DNA from: Micromonospora sp. FIMYZ51
GTDB taxonomy: Bacteria > Actinomycetota > Actinomycetes > Mycobacteriales > Micromonosporaceae
Reading direction: 5' to 3'
Length of the DNA stretch: 64,000 nt
Assembly: GCF_038246755.1 (NCBI RefSeq)
Contig: NZ_CP134706.1
Span: 2,480,001-2,544,000, forward strand
The position numbers and the translations under genes were made by a program. How positions within the stretch are numbered: the first letter of the stretch is position 1; each line of letters starts with the position of its first letter. The notes under the pieces are model-generated. The model was not told the origin of the DNA. It did not search any database and saw only the letters and a program-made list of their open reading frames with translations. Of this stretch, positions 18,958-29,071 are shown in pieces.

Positions 18958-19811
18958 GTGAGTTCAGGGGCTCCGGCGGTCTGGGTGAGCCACTGCTGCT
19001 CCAGCTGCTTGAACGTCCCGTCCGCGAAGAGCTGCCCCACCGCCCCGCTGACGCAGCCGGTGAGCGGCGAGTCCTTGTCCAGCAGCAGGCCGAACGCCTC
19101 CGGCGCGCCCACCTGGGGCAGCTGCCCGACGATCACCGCGTCGTCGATCTCGGCGGAGGTGATGTAGAAGGCGGTGGGCAGGTCCACCACCAGACCGTCG
19201 AGCTGGCCGTTTTGCAGGGCCTTCTTGGCGTCGTCGTTGCTGTTGTAGACCTGCGCCTTGACCGTCGGCTTGATCAGGTTGGTGATCGCCTGGTAGCTGG
19301 TCGTGCCGACCTGGGCACCGAGTTTGGCGTTCTTCAGGTCGGCAAGCGTGGTCTTGCCGGCGATCTTGGAGGACTTCAGCGCGATGACCGTCTGCCGCAC
19401 CAGGTAGTACGGCGCGGAGAAGTCGACCGCCTGCTTGCGCTCCTCGGTGATGGAGAACTGGTTGATGTCGAAGTCGAACTCCTTCGGTCCGGGCGCGATG
19501 GCGGCGTCGAACCTGACCCGGGTCCAGACGACCTCGTCGCGGGTGTAGCCGAGCTTCTCGGCCACCGCGTAGGCGACCGCGGACTCGAAGCCCTTGCCGT
19601 TGTCGGGTTTGTCGTCGACGAACCACGGCTGGTACGCCGGCTCGTCGGTGGCGATGGTGAGCTTGCCCGGTGTCCGGGTGGGCAGGCTCTCCTTGGCGCA
19701 GACCGACACGGTGGGCATCGGCGCGGGGGTGGCCTGCGGGGCGCAGGCGGCGACGGCGAGCAGGACCGTCCCGGCGGTGGCGAGGGTGCGGATTCGTGAG
19801 GTGCTGACCAT
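18954..19811 (-). CDS. Polar amino acid ABC transporter, substrate-binding lipoprotein
   Basis: Extracytoplasmic solute-binding protein of 285 residues. The signal sequence ends in the lipobox LLAVAAC, with lipidated Cys near residue 22. The mature part is a family 3 binding protein: [56 protein letters not shown] and [13 protein letters not shown], the substrate cleft elements. ATG 19811 is the only start giving a proper signal peptide. It is the first gene of the three-gene importer operon. An imperfect inverted repeat (19855-19874) lies in its upstream region, possibly an operator, but I cannot name the regulator. Confidence 0.93.
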   Translation of the reverse strand: MVSTSRIRTLATAGTVLLAVAACAPQATPAPMPTVSVCAKESLPTRTPGKLTIATDEPAYQPWFVDDKPDNGKGFESAVAYAVAEKLGYTRDEVVWTRVRFDAAIAPGPKEFDFDINQFSITEERKQAVDFSAPYYLVRQTVIALKSSKIAGKTTLADLKNAKLGAQVGTTSYQAITNLIKPTVKAQVYNSNDDAKKALQNGQLDGLVVDLPTAFYITSAEIDDAVIVGQLPQVGAPEAFGLLLDKDSPLTGCVSGAVGQLFADGTFKQLEQQWLTQTAGAPELT

Positions 19812-19950
19812 GGCGGACAGCGTACGGCCAGCATCGGCGGACGTCGAAGAGGTGTCCCACCATGTCAGTAGGGAATGCCGGTCCCGGCCACCGGTCACCG
19901 CCGGACCCGGTGCGTGCCGCGACCGAGGGCGACTGCGAGAATGCGTCTCC

Positions 19951-20214
19951 GTGAAGACGTTCGAGGAGTTGTTCGCCGAGCTGCAGGCCAAGGCCGCCGC
20001 CGGCACCCCCGGCTCGGGCACGGTCGCCGCGCTGGAGAAGGGGGTGCACTTCATCGGCAAGAAGGTGGTCGAGGAGGCTGCCGAGTCGTGGATGGCCGCC
20101 GAGCACGAGGGGCCCGAGCGCACCGCCGAGGAGATCTCCCAGCTGCTCTACCAGGTCCAGGTGCTGATGCTCGCAAGCGGCCTCGAGCTGAAGGACGTCT
20201 ACCGACATCTCTGA
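19951..20214 (+). CDS. hisE: Phosphoribosyl-ATP pyrophosphatase
   Basis: Second step of histidine synthesis, hydrolysing PR-ATP to PR-AMP. The 87-residue all-helical protein has the family pattern [42 protein letters not shown] and [19 protein letters not shown], with the metal-binding acidic residues. GTG 19951 gives the conserved MKTFEELF-type start; longer ORF extensions upstream are not conserved-looking. hisG follows 46 bases downstream, the usual hisE-hisG arrangement of actinobacteria, in which the remaining his genes are elsewhere. Confidence 0.95.
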   Translation: MKTFEELFAELQAKAAAGTPGSGTVAALEKGVHFIGKKVVEEAAESWMAAEHEGPERTAEEISQLLYQVQVLMLASGLELKDVYRHL

Positions 20215-20260
20215 GTGCCCCGCCGTCGAGCTGAGAAACCGATCGAAGGAGCACTCCGTC

Positions 20261-21106
20261 ATGCTGCGTGTCGCCGTACCCAACAAGGGCGCCCTGGCCT
20301 CCTCGGCCGCCGAGATGCTGCGCGAGGCGGGCTACCGCCAGCGCACCGACCCGAAGGACCTGGTCTGCCGGGACGAGGCCAACGACCTCGAATTCTTCTA
20401 CCTGCGGCCGAAGGACATCGCCACCTACGTCGGCTCCGGTGACCTGGACGTCGGCATCACCGGCCGGGACCTGCTGATCGACTCCGGGGCGCCGGCCGAG
20501 GAGGTGGTAGACCTAAACTTCGGCCGGGCCACCTTCCGCTTCGCCGCCCGCCCGGACGACGTCGACGACGTCCGGCAGCTGGGCGGGCACCGGATCGCCA
20601 CCGCGTACCCGGGGCTGGTCGAGCGGTACCTGGCCGAGCTGGATGTCAAGGCGGAGGTGATCCGCCTCGACGGCGCGGTGGAGAACGCCATCCGGCTCGG
20701 CGTGGCCGACGTGGTCGCCGACGTGGTCGAGACCGGTGCCACCCTGCGCCAGGCCGGTCTGGTGGTCTTCGGCGAGCCGCTGCTGCGCTCGTCGGCGGTG
20801 CTGGTCCGGCGTACCGGCGCGCAGCCCCACCCGCAGGCGGAGCAGCTGCTGCGCCGGCTGCACGGGGTGCTGGTGGCCCGCCGGTACGTGATGCTCGCCT
20901 ACGACGTGCCGGCCGGTCTGCTGGATCGGGCCAGCTCGCTGACCCCCGGCATCGAGTCGCCGACGGTCTCCCCGCTGCACCGCGAGGGTTGGGTGGCGGT
21001 GCAGGCGATGGTGCTCCGCGACGACGTGCACCGGATCATGGACGAGCTCTACGAGCTGGGCGCGCGGGCGATCCTGGTCACGAACATCCACGCCTGCCGG
21101 CTGTGA
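20261..21106 (+). CDS. hisG: ATP phosphoribosyltransferase (long form)
   Basis: First committed and feedback-controlled step of histidine synthesis, joining ATP to PRPP. At 281 residues it is the long HisG form with a C-terminal ACT-like regulatory domain (about 205-281: LTPGIESPTVSPL, WVAVQAMVLRDDVHRIMDELYELGARAILVTNIHACRL), which binds histidine. The catalytic part carries VAVPNKGALASSAAEML and the PRPP loop DVVADVVETGATLRQAGL. ATG 20261 is preceded by GAAGGAG. Its stop overlaps the GTG of the next gene (GTGA). Confidence 0.96.
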   Translation: MLRVAVPNKGALASSAAEMLREAGYRQRTDPKDLVCRDEANDLEFFYLRPKDIATYVGSGDLDVGITGRDLLIDSGAPAEEVVDLNFGRATFRFAARPDDVDDVRQLGGHRIATAYPGLVERYLAELDVKAEVIRLDGAVENAIRLGVADVVADVVETGATLRQAGLVVFGEPLLRSSAVLVRRTGAQPHPQAEQLLRRLHGVLVARRYVMLAYDVPAGLLDRASSLTPGIESPTVSPLHREGWVAVQAMVLRDDVHRIMDELYELGARAILVTNIHACRL

Positions 21107-22083
21107 GGCCGCAGCCGGCGGCGGTCGCGCTCACCCTGGTCGCCCTCGGTGGTGCCGCCTCGGCGGCGCAGGCCGCGGTAAACGCCGAACTCGGGCAGCA
21201 GGTCGGTCACGCCACCCTGGGCGCGGTGGTCAACAACCTCGGCGGGACCCTGCTGGTCCTGCTCGGGCTGTTGGTGCTGCCGTCGATGCGGTCCGGGCTG
21301 GCCGCCCTGCGCCGGGCCCGGCTGCCGTGGTGGTCGTACCTGGGCGGGTTGGGTGGGGCGGCGATCGTGCTGCTCGCCGCGTACGCCGTTCCGGTGGTCG
21401 GGGTCGCGGTCTTCACCATCGCCCAGGTCGCCGGCAACGGCCTGGGCGGGTTGGCGTCGGACCGGGCGGGTCTCGCCCCGGTGGGCCGGCTGCCGCTGAG
21501 CCTGCCCCGGGTGACCGGGGCGCTGCTCGGCATCGCCGCGGTGGGCCTGGCCCAGCTCGGCCAGCCCGTCGGGGACCTGGCGGTCGGCGTGCTCCTGCTG
21601 GTGGTGGCCGGCGGGGTCGGGGTGGCGGTGCAGGCCGCGCTCAACGGCCGGATCTCCGCCGCCAGTTCGGCCGCCGCCGGGGTCGCGGTCAACTTCGCCG
21701 TCGCTACGCCTGTGGTGCTGCTCGTCGCGGCGTTGGCCGGCGCCTTCACCGGCCCGCCGGTGAGCTGGCCGACCGGTTGGCACCTGTACCTCGGCGGGGC
21801 GCTCGGCGTCGGCATCGTCGCCAGCCTGGTGGTGGGGGTACGCGCGGCAGGTGTGCTGCGTACCGGCCTTGCCCTGGTCGGCGGGCAGCTCGCCGGGGCG
21901 CTGCTGCTGGACGTGCTGCTGCCGCAGGGTCCGGGCGTCCGGCTGCCGGTGCTGTTCGGCGCGTTGCTGACGCTGCTCGCGGTGCTGGTCGCCGGCCGCC
22001 GCCCACGATCGGCCCGGTCGGGCGCCGACCCGCGTGTGGCGGCGGCGGATGCGCCGGCCGGGGATGAGAGACTGGTGCCATGA
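21103..22083 (+). CDS. DMT-superfamily transporter (YdcZ/DUF606-like)
   Basis: A 326-residue membrane protein with about ten hydrophobic segments in two similar halves, each starting with a conserved helix containing VxAxLNxxL-type residues (AAVNAELGQQVGHATLGAVVNNL in the first, AALNGRISAASSAAAGVAVNF in the second). This inverted or tandem five-helix layout is typical of DUF606/YdcZ members of the drug/metabolite transporter superfamily. The substrate is unknown. GTG 21103 overlaps the hisG stop and the 3' end overlaps the PH-domain gene by ATGA, so it is translated in a coupled his-linked unit. The C-terminal ~25 residues are polar. Confidence 0.8.
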   Translation: MRPQPAAVALTLVALGGAASAAQAAVNAELGQQVGHATLGAVVNNLGGTLLVLLGLLVLPSMRSGLAALRRARLPWWSYLGGLGGAAIVLLAAYAVPVVGVAVFTIAQVAGNGLGGLASDRAGLAPVGRLPLSLPRVTGALLGIAAVGLAQLGQPVGDLAVGVLLLVVAGGVGVAVQAALNGRISAASSAAAGVAVNFAVATPVVLLVAALAGAFTGPPVSWPTGWHLYLGGALGVGIVASLVVGVRAAGVLRTGLALVGGQLAGALLLDVLLPQGPGVRLPVLFGALLTLLAVLVAGRRPRSARSGADPRVAAADAPAGDERLVP

Positions 22084-22595
22084 GCGAGCGGCAGGAGGCA
22101 GCGCGGCACCCCGACGGCCCGGCGGACGGCACCGACGTGGTGCGGCTGCGGCCCCGGCGCATCCGGCTGGTCTGCTGGAGCTCGGCGGTCGTGGTGGTGG
22201 TGCTGTTCAGCGTGATCGCCACCACGCTCACCGGTCCCACCGGCAACGGCTACGGCACGTTCCAGCGCGGCGACCAGTTCGCCATGATCGGGCTGGGCGT
22301 CCTGTTCGCCCTCGGTGCCCTGCTCTTCACCCGGCCCCGGGTCGAGGCGGACGCCCGGGGCATCCGGGTCCGCAACATCATCGGCTCGTACGAGCTGCCC
22401 TGGGAGGTCGTCCGGGGGGTCCGGTTCGACCGGGGCGCGCCGTGGGCCGCCCTGGAGCTGTACGACGACGACCTGCTGCCGATGGTGGCCCTCCAGGCGG
22501 CCGACAAGCAGCTCGCCGTCGACGGGGTGCGCGCCCTGCGCCGGCTGCACCAGACGCACCTGGCCACGCTCGCCGAGCGCGCCGCGCGCCGCTGA
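22080..22595 (+). CDS. PH-domain membrane protein
   Basis: A 171-residue protein with two hydrophobic helices (about residues 29-52 and 66-84), followed by a small beta-rich domain (DARGIRVRNIIGSYELPWEVVRGVRFDRG..WAALELYDDDLLPMVALQ) that matches the bacterial PH-like domain (bPH_6). This family often follows hisG in actinobacteria. Its role is not established. ATG 22080 overlaps the upstream transporter stop. It is the last gene of this unit; a promoter for infC begins just behind it. Confidence 0.8.
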   Translation: MSERQEAARHPDGPADGTDVVRLRPRRIRLVCWSSAVVVVVLFSVIATTLTGPTGNGYGTFQRGDQFAMIGLGVLFALGALLFTRPRVEADARGIRVRNIIGSYELPWEVVRGVRFDRGAPWAALELYDDDLLPMVALQAADKQLAVDGVRALRRLHQTHLATLAERAARR

Positions 22596-22608
22596 CCCGC
22601 GCCCCGGT

Positions 22609-22638
22609 TTGGGGCGCGACTCACCGAGGGTGTAGTGT
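22609..22638 (+). promoter_or_regulatory. Predicted promoter of infC-rpmI-rplT
   Basis: A -35 like TTGGGG (22609-22614) and a -10 TAGTGT (22633-22638) are separated by 18 bases, directly after the PH-domain gene. Transcription from here would give an infC leader of about 250 bases, which fits a structured, regulated 5' UTR. Confidence 0.45.
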
Positions 22639-22639
22639 T

Positions 22640-22896
22640 GTCGAGTCGACCAGGCTGTCCGCATGCGCGGGCGGCCATGAAAGTGGAGCGCCTGCTCCCA
22701 CCCGAGTCGCCGCCTTCGGTGGCCGGGTCCGGTCCCCGGTTCCGGGCACGTCCCGGTTCCGGATGCGCGATCATGTGATCGTGCCGACCGGTCGAGCAGG
22801 CCCTGGCATGCGCCGGGGCCTTCTGCTTTCCGGGCTGGTTCCCACCGGGGGCCGCGCGGGTCGGCCACGCATGAAGAACCGACTCGAGGAGGCCCC
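22640..22896 (+). promoter_or_regulatory. Structured 5' leader of infC with attenuator-like hairpin
   Basis: About 250 untranslated bases precede infC. They contain a short perfect stem CGATCA-TG-TGATCG around 22769-22782. Further on is a GC-rich hairpin followed by pyrimidines (AGCAGGCCC at 22795-22803 facing GGGGCCTTCTGCT at 22815-22827, with an internal bulge, then TTC). In other bacteria infC-rpmI-rplT leaders are controlled by L20 binding or by attenuation. The hairpin position fits such a role, but the mechanism here is inferred. No protein-coding ORF with normal codon use is seen in this stretch. Confidence 0.45.
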
Positions 22897-23568
22897 ATCA
22901 GCGTCGAACCACGCGTGAACGAGCAGATCCGGGCACGTGAGGTCCGACTGGTCGGCCCCGAGGGTGAGCAGGTGGGCATCGTCCCACTGGAGCGCGCCCT
23001 TCAGCTGGCCGCGGACGTCGATCTGGACCTGGTCGAGGTTGCGCCGATGGCGCGCCCGCCGGTGTGCAAGCTCATGGACTTCGGCAAGTTCAAGTACGAG
23101 AGCGCACTGAAGGCGCGCGAAGCGCGGCGTAACCAGCAGCAGACCGTCATCAAGGAAATGAAGCTCCGGCCGAAGATCGATCCGCACGACTACGAGACCA
23201 AGAAGGGTCACGTGGTGCGGTTCCTGAAGGCCGGCGACAAGGTCAAGGTGACGATCATGTTCCGCGGTCGCGAACAGAGCCGTCCGGAGCTGGGTTACCG
23301 GCTCCTGCGCCGGCTCGAGTCGGAGATCACGGAACTGGGATACGTCGAGTCCGCTCCGAAGCAGGACGGCCGAAACATGATCATGGTTCTCGCTCCGCAT
23401 CGGGCCGTGAAAGCCTCTGCGGTCGCCGCCACGGCGTCCCGAGGTGGACCCCGGGAGCGGACCGCGGAGGAGCAGCCCGCCACCGCGGCGGCCGGCGAGC
23501 CCGCGGCGGCCGGTGAGAGCGCAGCAGCCGGCGAGTCCGGCACGACCGCTGACACCAGCGGCCAGTAA
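22897..23568 (+). CDS. infC: Translation initiation factor IF-3, with rare ATC start
   Basis: IF-3 prevents premature subunit joining and checks start-codon pairing on the 30S subunit. The protein has the N-domain ([23 protein letters not shown]), the basic linker ([16 protein letters not shown]) and the C-domain ([42 protein letters not shown]). A ~45-residue Ala/Glu/Thr-rich tail beyond residue 180 is unusual compared with E. coli. The best start is ATC 22897: AGGAGG ends 4 bases before it, whereas GTG 22915 is 22 bases from that site. Non-AUG/GUG starts of infC are a known autoregulatory device, because IF-3 discriminates against them. Confidence 0.9.
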   Translation: MSVEPRVNEQIRAREVRLVGPEGEQVGIVPLERALQLAADVDLDLVEVAPMARPPVCKLMDFGKFKYESALKAREARRNQQQTVIKEMKLRPKIDPHDYETKKGHVVRFLKAGDKVKVTIMFRGREQSRPELGYRLLRRLESEITELGYVESAPKQDGRNMIMVLAPHRAVKASAVAATASRGGPRERTAEEQPATAAAGEPAAAGESAAAGESGTTADTSGQ

Positions 23569-23588
23569 CAGGGGAGAAGACGTTCCAC

Positions 23589-23783
23589 ATGCCGAAGATG
23601 AAGAGCCACACGGGTACGGGCAAGCGGGTCCGGGTCACCGGCAAGGGCAAGCTCATGAAGGAGCAGGCCAACAAGCGCCACCTCCTGGAGAAGAAGTCCT
23701 CCACCCGCACCCGCCGGCTGACGGGCGTGGTCGAGGTCGCCAAGGCCGACGTCAAGCGCATCAAGAAGCTGCTCGGCCGCTGA
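23589..23783 (+). CDS. rpmI: Large ribosomal subunit protein bL35
   Basis: A 64-residue, very basic 50S protein, full length, beginning [21 protein letters not shown] and ending with IKKLLGR. The ATG at 23589 is preceded by a GGGGAGAAG ribosome-binding site about 9 bases upstream. It lies between infC and rplT in the universal order infC-rpmI-rplT, 20 bases after the infC stop, and is certainly cotranscribed. Confidence 0.97.
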   Translation: MPKMKSHTGTGKRVRVTGKGKLMKEQANKRHLLEKKSSTRTRRLTGVVEVAKADVKRIKKLLGR

Positions 23784-23815
23784 CGCGCGCCACCTGAGCC
23801 CAAGAAGGAGTTGAG

Positions 23816-24208
23816 ATGGCACGCGTCAAGCGGGCTGTGAACGCCCAGAAGAAGCGCCGTACCCTGCTGGAGACCGCGAGCGGTTACCGCGGCCAGCGCT
23901 CCCGGCTGTACCGCAAGGCCAAGGAGCAGGTGCTGCACTCGATGCAGTACGCCTACCGGGACCGTCGCGACCGCAAGGGCGACTTCCGGCAGTTGTGGAT
24001 CCAGCGGATCAACGCGGGTGCCCGCGCCAACGGGATGACCTACAACCGCCTGATCCAGGGCATGCGCCTGGCCGGCATCGAGGTCGACCGCAAGATCCTG
24101 GCCGACCTGGCCGTCAACGACGCCGCCGCGTTCGCGGCGATCGTCGAGCTGGCCCGGGCCGCGGTCCAGGCCGAGGGCACCGGCGGCGCGGCGGCCCAGG
24201 CCGCCTGA
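23816..24208 (+). CDS. rplT: Large ribosomal subunit protein bL20
   Basis: A 130-residue 50S assembly protein: [19 protein letters not shown] start, [17 protein letters not shown] helix, and [19 protein letters not shown] followed by the C-terminal helical domain. L20 binds 23S rRNA early in assembly, and in several bacteria represses this operon by binding its leader. ATG 23816 has AAGGAG about 7 bases upstream. The C-terminus has a short Ala/Gly-rich extension ([10 protein letters not shown]). A hairpin follows at 24226-24256. Confidence 0.97.
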   Translation: MARVKRAVNAQKKRRTLLETASGYRGQRSRLYRKAKEQVLHSMQYAYRDRRDRKGDFRQLWIQRINAGARANGMTYNRLIQGMRLAGIEVDRKILADLAVNDAAAFAAIVELARAAVQAEGTGGAAAQAA

Positions 24209-24225
24209 TCCCCGCACAACGCGCC

Positions 24226-24256
24226 GAGGCGTCCCTCCTGAGACGGGGGACGCCTC
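24226..24256 (+). terminator. Hairpin terminator after rplT
   Basis: A perfect 10-bp stem (GAGGCGTCCC at 24226-24235 with its complement at 24247-24256) and an 11-base loop lie 17 bases after the rplT stop. No U-run follows, as usual in this GC range. The next gene starts 21 bases later, so termination may be partial. Confidence 0.6.
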
Positions 24257-24277
24257 GCGCTGTGTGGTGAGGACACC

Positions 24278-25075
24278 ATGCCCTTCACACCGCGTACGCC
24301 CCGGGTGGTCGCCGCCCGCCGCCTGCACCGTCGGCGCGAGCGCGACGCCACCGGCCGGTTCCTGGCCGAGGGACCGCAGGCGGTCCGCGAGGCGCTGACC
24401 CGCCCGGACACCGTGGTCGAACTCTTCGGCACCCCCGAGGCCCTGGACCGGTACGCCGACCTGGCGGCAGCCGCCGCCGGTGCCGACGTACCCGTCTCCG
24501 AGGTGACCGACGAGGCGCTCGCGGCCCTCGCCGAGACCGTCGCCCCGCAGGGTCTGGTCGCCGTCTGCCGGCACCTCGACGTGCCCCTGGCCGCCGCGTT
24601 GGCCCGCGCCCCACGGCTGGTCGCCGTGCTGGCCGGGATTCGGGACCCGGGCAACGCCGGCACCGTGCTGCGCACCGCGGACGCGGCCGGCGCCGCCGTG
24701 GTGGTCTTCGCCGGGGAGGCGGTCGACCCGTACAACGGCAAGTGCGTACGCTCCTCGGCTGGCAGCCTGTTCCACGTCGACGTGGTCCGTGAGCGCGAGC
24801 CGGCGGCCGTGGTGGCCGCCGTGCGTGCCGCGGGCCTGGCCGTGCTCGCCGCCACCGGGTACGGCGAGGACGACCTCGACGACCTGGCCGACGCCGGCCG
24901 GCTCGCCACGCCCACCGCCTGGCTGTTCGGCTCGGAGGCGCACGGCCTTCCCGACAACCTGGTCAAGGCTGCGGACCACCGGGTCCGGGTGCCGTTGCAC
25001 GGGCGGGCCGAGAGCCTGAACCTGGCTGCGGCTGCCGCCGTCTGCCTGTACGCTTCAGCGAGAGCGCAGCGCTGA
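24278..25075 (+). CDS. TrmH/SpoU-family RNA 2'-O-methyltransferase
   Basis: A 265-residue SAM-dependent SPOUT methyltransferase. The N-terminal substrate-binding domain (RLHRRRERDATGRFLAEGPQAVREAL) matches the L30e-like domain of 23S rRNA ribose methyltransferases. The SPOUT motifs are AGIRDPGNAGTVLRTADAAG (motif 1, catalytic Arg), WLFGSEAHGLP (motif 2) and VPLHGRAESLNLAAAAAVCLY (motif 3), which form the knotted SAM site. It probably methylates 23S rRNA. It lies between the L20 gene and pheST, a common order in actinobacteria. ATG 24278 is preceded by GTGAGGA. Confidence 0.92.
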   Translation: MPFTPRTPRVVAARRLHRRRERDATGRFLAEGPQAVREALTRPDTVVELFGTPEALDRYADLAAAAAGADVPVSEVTDEALAALAETVAPQGLVAVCRHLDVPLAAALARAPRLVAVLAGIRDPGNAGTVLRTADAAGAAVVVFAGEAVDPYNGKCVRSSAGSLFHVDVVREREPAAVVAAVRAAGLAVLAATGYGEDDLDDLADAGRLATPTAWLFGSEAHGLPDNLVKAADHRVRVPLHGRAESLNLAAAAAVCLYASARAQR

Positions 25076-25114
25076 CCTGAGGTCAGGCGCAGAGCACTGA
25101 GGAGAACGGCCCCC

Positions 25115-26355
<1,241 letters not shown>

Positions 26356-26394
26356 GGCGACGGGTACGAGTCACGGAGACGGTGGATCAAAGTC

Positions 26395-28974
26395 ATGCGA
26401 GTTTCTCTCAGTTGGCTGCGGGAGTACGTGGACATCCCGGCCAACCTGCCCGTCAACGAGTTGGAGCGGGCCCTGGTCGACCTCGGCATCGAGGTGGAGT
26501 CCATCGTGGACCTGTCCGGTACGGTCACCGGGCAGCTGGTGGTCGGCGAGGTCCTGGAGATCGAGGAGCTGACCGGCTTCAAGAAGCCGATCCGGTTCTG
26601 CCGGGTGAACGTCGGGTCCGCAAACGGCACCGGCGCGCCGCAGGAGATCGTCTGCGGGGCGCGCAACTTCGCCCCCGGTGACCGGGTCGTGGTGATCCTG
26701 CCCGGCGGGGTGCTGCCGGGCGGCTTCGCCATCGGTGCACGCAAGACGTACGGACGCAACTCCCACGGCATGATCTGCTCGGTCAAGGAGTTGGGGCTGG
26801 GCGACGACCACTCCGGCATCCTGGTGCTGCCCGAGCACGTGGTCGCCGAGCCCGGCACCGACGCGCGTCCGGTGGTCGGGCTCGACGACATCATCGTCGA
26901 GGTGGAGATCACCCCGGACCGGGGCTACCAGATGTCGCTGCGCGGGCTGGCCCGCGAACTGGCGCACGCCTTCGGCGTCGACTACGCCGACCGGGGCCGG
27001 CTGCCCGCGACGCCCGGCACCGCCGAGCCGGCGTACCCGGTCGAGGTGCGCGACCCGGTCGGCTGCGACCGGTTCGCCGCCCGGATGGTGCGCGGCGTCG
27101 ACCCGACGGCGCAGACTCCGGACTGGATGCAGCGGCGACTCACCATCGCCGGCATCCGCAGCATCTCGTTGCCCGTCGACATCACCAACTACGTGATGCT
27201 CGAACTCGGGCAGCCGATGCACGCGTTCGACGCCGACCGGATCAACGGTTCGCTTGTGGTGCGTCGGGCGGTGCCGGGGGAGAAGCTGACCACGCTCGAC
27301 GGGGTGACCCGCGCGCTGGCCCCGGAGGACATGGTCATCTGCGACGCCGGCCTGCCCAACCCGCTGGCGGGTGAGGGCGACGGCACGCCGATCTCGCTCG
27401 CCGCCGTGATGGGCGGCGAGACCAGCGAGGTGCTGCCGAGCACCGTCAACGTGCTCTTCGAGGCCGCGCACTGGGACCCGGCGATGGTCGGGCGTACCGC
27501 GCGCCGACACAAGCTGTTCAGCGAGGCGGCGAAGCGCTGGGAGCGGGGCGTCGACCCGGCCCTGCCGCTGGTCGCTCTGGACCGGGCGGTCGGGCTGCTC
27601 ACCGCGTACGCGGGCGGCACCGTCGGCGACGAGGTGCTGGACATCGACCACGTCGTGCCGCGTACCCCGATCGTGCTGCCGGCCGACCTGCCCAGCCGGC
27701 GGGTCGGCGTGGACTACCCGCCGGCCCGGGTGGTCGCCCTGCTGGAGCAGGTCGGCTGCACCGTGGCGCGGGGCACCGACCGGCTGACCGAGGATCCGGG
27801 CGAGGTGGCGGTGGCCGCCGGCGGTGGCGAGACGCTAAGCGTCACGCCGCCGACCTGGCGTCCCGACCTGACCGAGCCGGCCGACCTGGTCGAGGAGGTG
27901 GCCCGCCTCGACGGGTACGACCAGGTGCCGTCGCTGCTGCCGACCGCGCCGCCGGGCCGGGGCCTGACCTGGCGGCAGCGGCGCAACCGGGCGGTGTCCC
28001 GGTCGCTTGCCGAGCGGGGCTACGTCGAGGTCCTGGCCCACCCGTTCGTCTCCGCCAAGCTGGCCGACCAGTTCGGTCTGCCCGCCGACGACCCGCGCCG
28101 GCAGGCGGTGCGGCTGGCCAACCCGCTGTCCGAGGAGGAGCCGCTGCTACGCACCACGCTGCTCGGCCCGCTGCTCGGCATCGTCCGACGCAACCTCGGT
28201 CGAGGGCTGCGCGACCTGGCCCTCTACGAGATCGGCGCGGTCTTCCGGCCGCGTCCCGGCGCCGGCCGCCCGCCGGCCATGGGAGTCGACCGGCGACCCA
28301 CCGACGCCGAGTTCGCCGCCGCCGACGCGGTGGTCCCGCACCAGCCCCGGCACGTCGCCGTCGTGCTGACCGGCGATGCCGAGCCGGCCGGTTGGTGGGG
28401 CGCCGGGCGGCCGGCCGGCTGGGCGGACGCCGTCGAGGCGGGCCGGGACGTCCTCGCCGCCGCCGGGGTGCCGGCCGAGCGGGTTGAGGTGCGCGCCGCA
28501 GAGTACGCCCCCTGGCATCCCGGTCGCTGCGCCGAACTGCTTGTCGACGGTGCGGTGGTCGGCCACGCCGGTGAGCTGCACCCGGCGGTGCTGGCGACGC
28601 TGGAACTGCCCCGCCGGACCAGCGCGATGGAGCTGGACCTGGACGCCCTGCCGGAGCTCACGGTGGTCCCGGCGCCCACGGTCTCCGGCTTCCCGCCGGC
28701 CCTGATCGACGTGGCACTGGTGGTGGACGACACCGTACCCGCCCAGCAGGTGCAGCAGGCCCTCACCGAGGGCGCCGGCGAACTCCTCGAATCGGTACGC
28801 CTGTTCGACGTGTACGCCTCCGAGCAGCTGGGCGCCGGCCGCAAGTCACTGGCGTACAAGTTGGCGTTCCGGGCCCCGGACCGCACCCTCACCGTCGAGG
28901 AGGCCGTCGCCGCCCGCGACGCCGCAGTGGCCCGCGCCGCCGACCGCGTCGGCGCCACCCTCCGCGGCACCTGA
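26395..28974 (+). CDS. pheT: Phenylalanyl-tRNA synthetase beta subunit
   Basis: Non-catalytic but essential PheRS subunit with editing and tRNA-binding functions. The 859-residue protein is full length. It has an N-terminal EMAP/OB-fold (about 40-150: VVGEVLEIEEL, CGARNFAPGDRVVVILPGG), a B3/B4 editing domain (SLPVDITNYVMLELGQPMHAFDADRI), B5 domains (RRVGVDYPPARVVALLEQVGC), a catalytic-like core (LDGYDQVPS, RYVEVLAHPF-type YVEVLAHPFVS) and a C-terminal anticodon-binding FDX-ACB domain (PPALIDVALVVDDTVPAQQVQQAL, LAYKLAFRAPDRTLTVEEA). The ATG is weakly preceded by GGAG and is probably translated after pheS. Two palindromic repeats follow the stop. Confidence 0.97.
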   Translation: MRVSLSWLREYVDIPANLPVNELERALVDLGIEVESIVDLSGTVTGQLVVGEVLEIEELTGFKKPIRFCRVNVGSANGTGAPQEIVCGARNFAPGDRVVVILPGGVLPGGFAIGARKTYGRNSHGMICSVKELGLGDDHSGILVLPEHVVAEPGTDARPVVGLDDIIVEVEITPDRGYQMSLRGLARELAHAFGVDYADRGRLPATPGTAEPAYPVEVRDPVGCDRFAARMVRGVDPTAQTPDWMQRRLTIAGIRSISLPVDITNYVMLELGQPMHAFDADRINGSLVVRRAVPGEKLTTLDGVTRALAPEDMVICDAGLPNPLAGEGDGTPISLAAVMGGETSEVLPSTVNVLFEAAHWDPAMVGRTARRHKLFSEAAKRWERGVDPALPLVALDRAVGLLTAYAGGTVGDEVLDIDHVVPRTPIVLPADLPSRRVGVDYPPARVVALLEQVGCTVARGTDRLTEDPGEVAVAAGGGETLSVTPPTWRPDLTEPADLVEEVARLDGYDQVPSLLPTAPPGRGLTWRQRRNRAVSRSLAERGYVEVLAHPFVSAKLADQFGLPADDPRRQAVRLANPLSEEEPLLRTTLLGPLLGIVRRNLGRGLRDLALYEIGAVFRPRPGAGRPPAMGVDRRPTDAEFAAADAVVPHQPRHVAVVLTGDAEPAGWWGAGRPAGWADAVEAGRDVLAAAGVPAERVEVRAAEYAPWHPGRCAELLVDGAVVGHAGELHPAVLATLELPRRTSAMELDLDALPELTVVPAPTVSGFPPALIDVALVVDDTVPAQQVQQALTEGAGELLESVRLFDVYASEQLGAGRKSLAYKLAFRAPDRTLTVEEAVAARDAAVARAADRVGATLRGT

Positions 28975-28978
28975 GATG

Positions 28979-29031
28979 TAAGGAAGGGGCCCTTCCTAAC
29001 GCCTCGTGCATAGGAAGGGCCCCTTTCTAAC
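28979..29031. repeat. Pair of AAGGGGCCCTT-type palindromes behind pheT
   Basis: Two near-identical palindromic units, TAAGGAAGGGGCCCTTCCTA (28979-28998) and TAGGAAGGGCCCCTTTCTAA (29011-29030), are separated by 12 bases. Each is self-complementary, and the two together form a ~19-bp stem with one mismatch. Motifs of this type recur in Micromonospora intergenic regions as far as I know. Here they may serve as a terminator of pheST or as a dispersed repeat. Confidence 0.75.
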
Positions 29032-29071
29032 ACTCCTGCCACGGGTGCCGTCCGCAGAAGGAGCCGAGCTG

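Noticed and set aside
19855..19874. TCCC-n12-GGGA inverted repeat ahead of the ABC binding-protein gene
   Set aside because: Arms are only 4 exact bases (5 of 7 when extended) and I cannot match it to a known regulator, so it is mentioned only in the gene entry.
28979..29031. Palindromes behind pheT as a CRISPR-type array
   Set aside because: Only two units, each self-complementary, with a 12-base spacer; no array and no cas genes.
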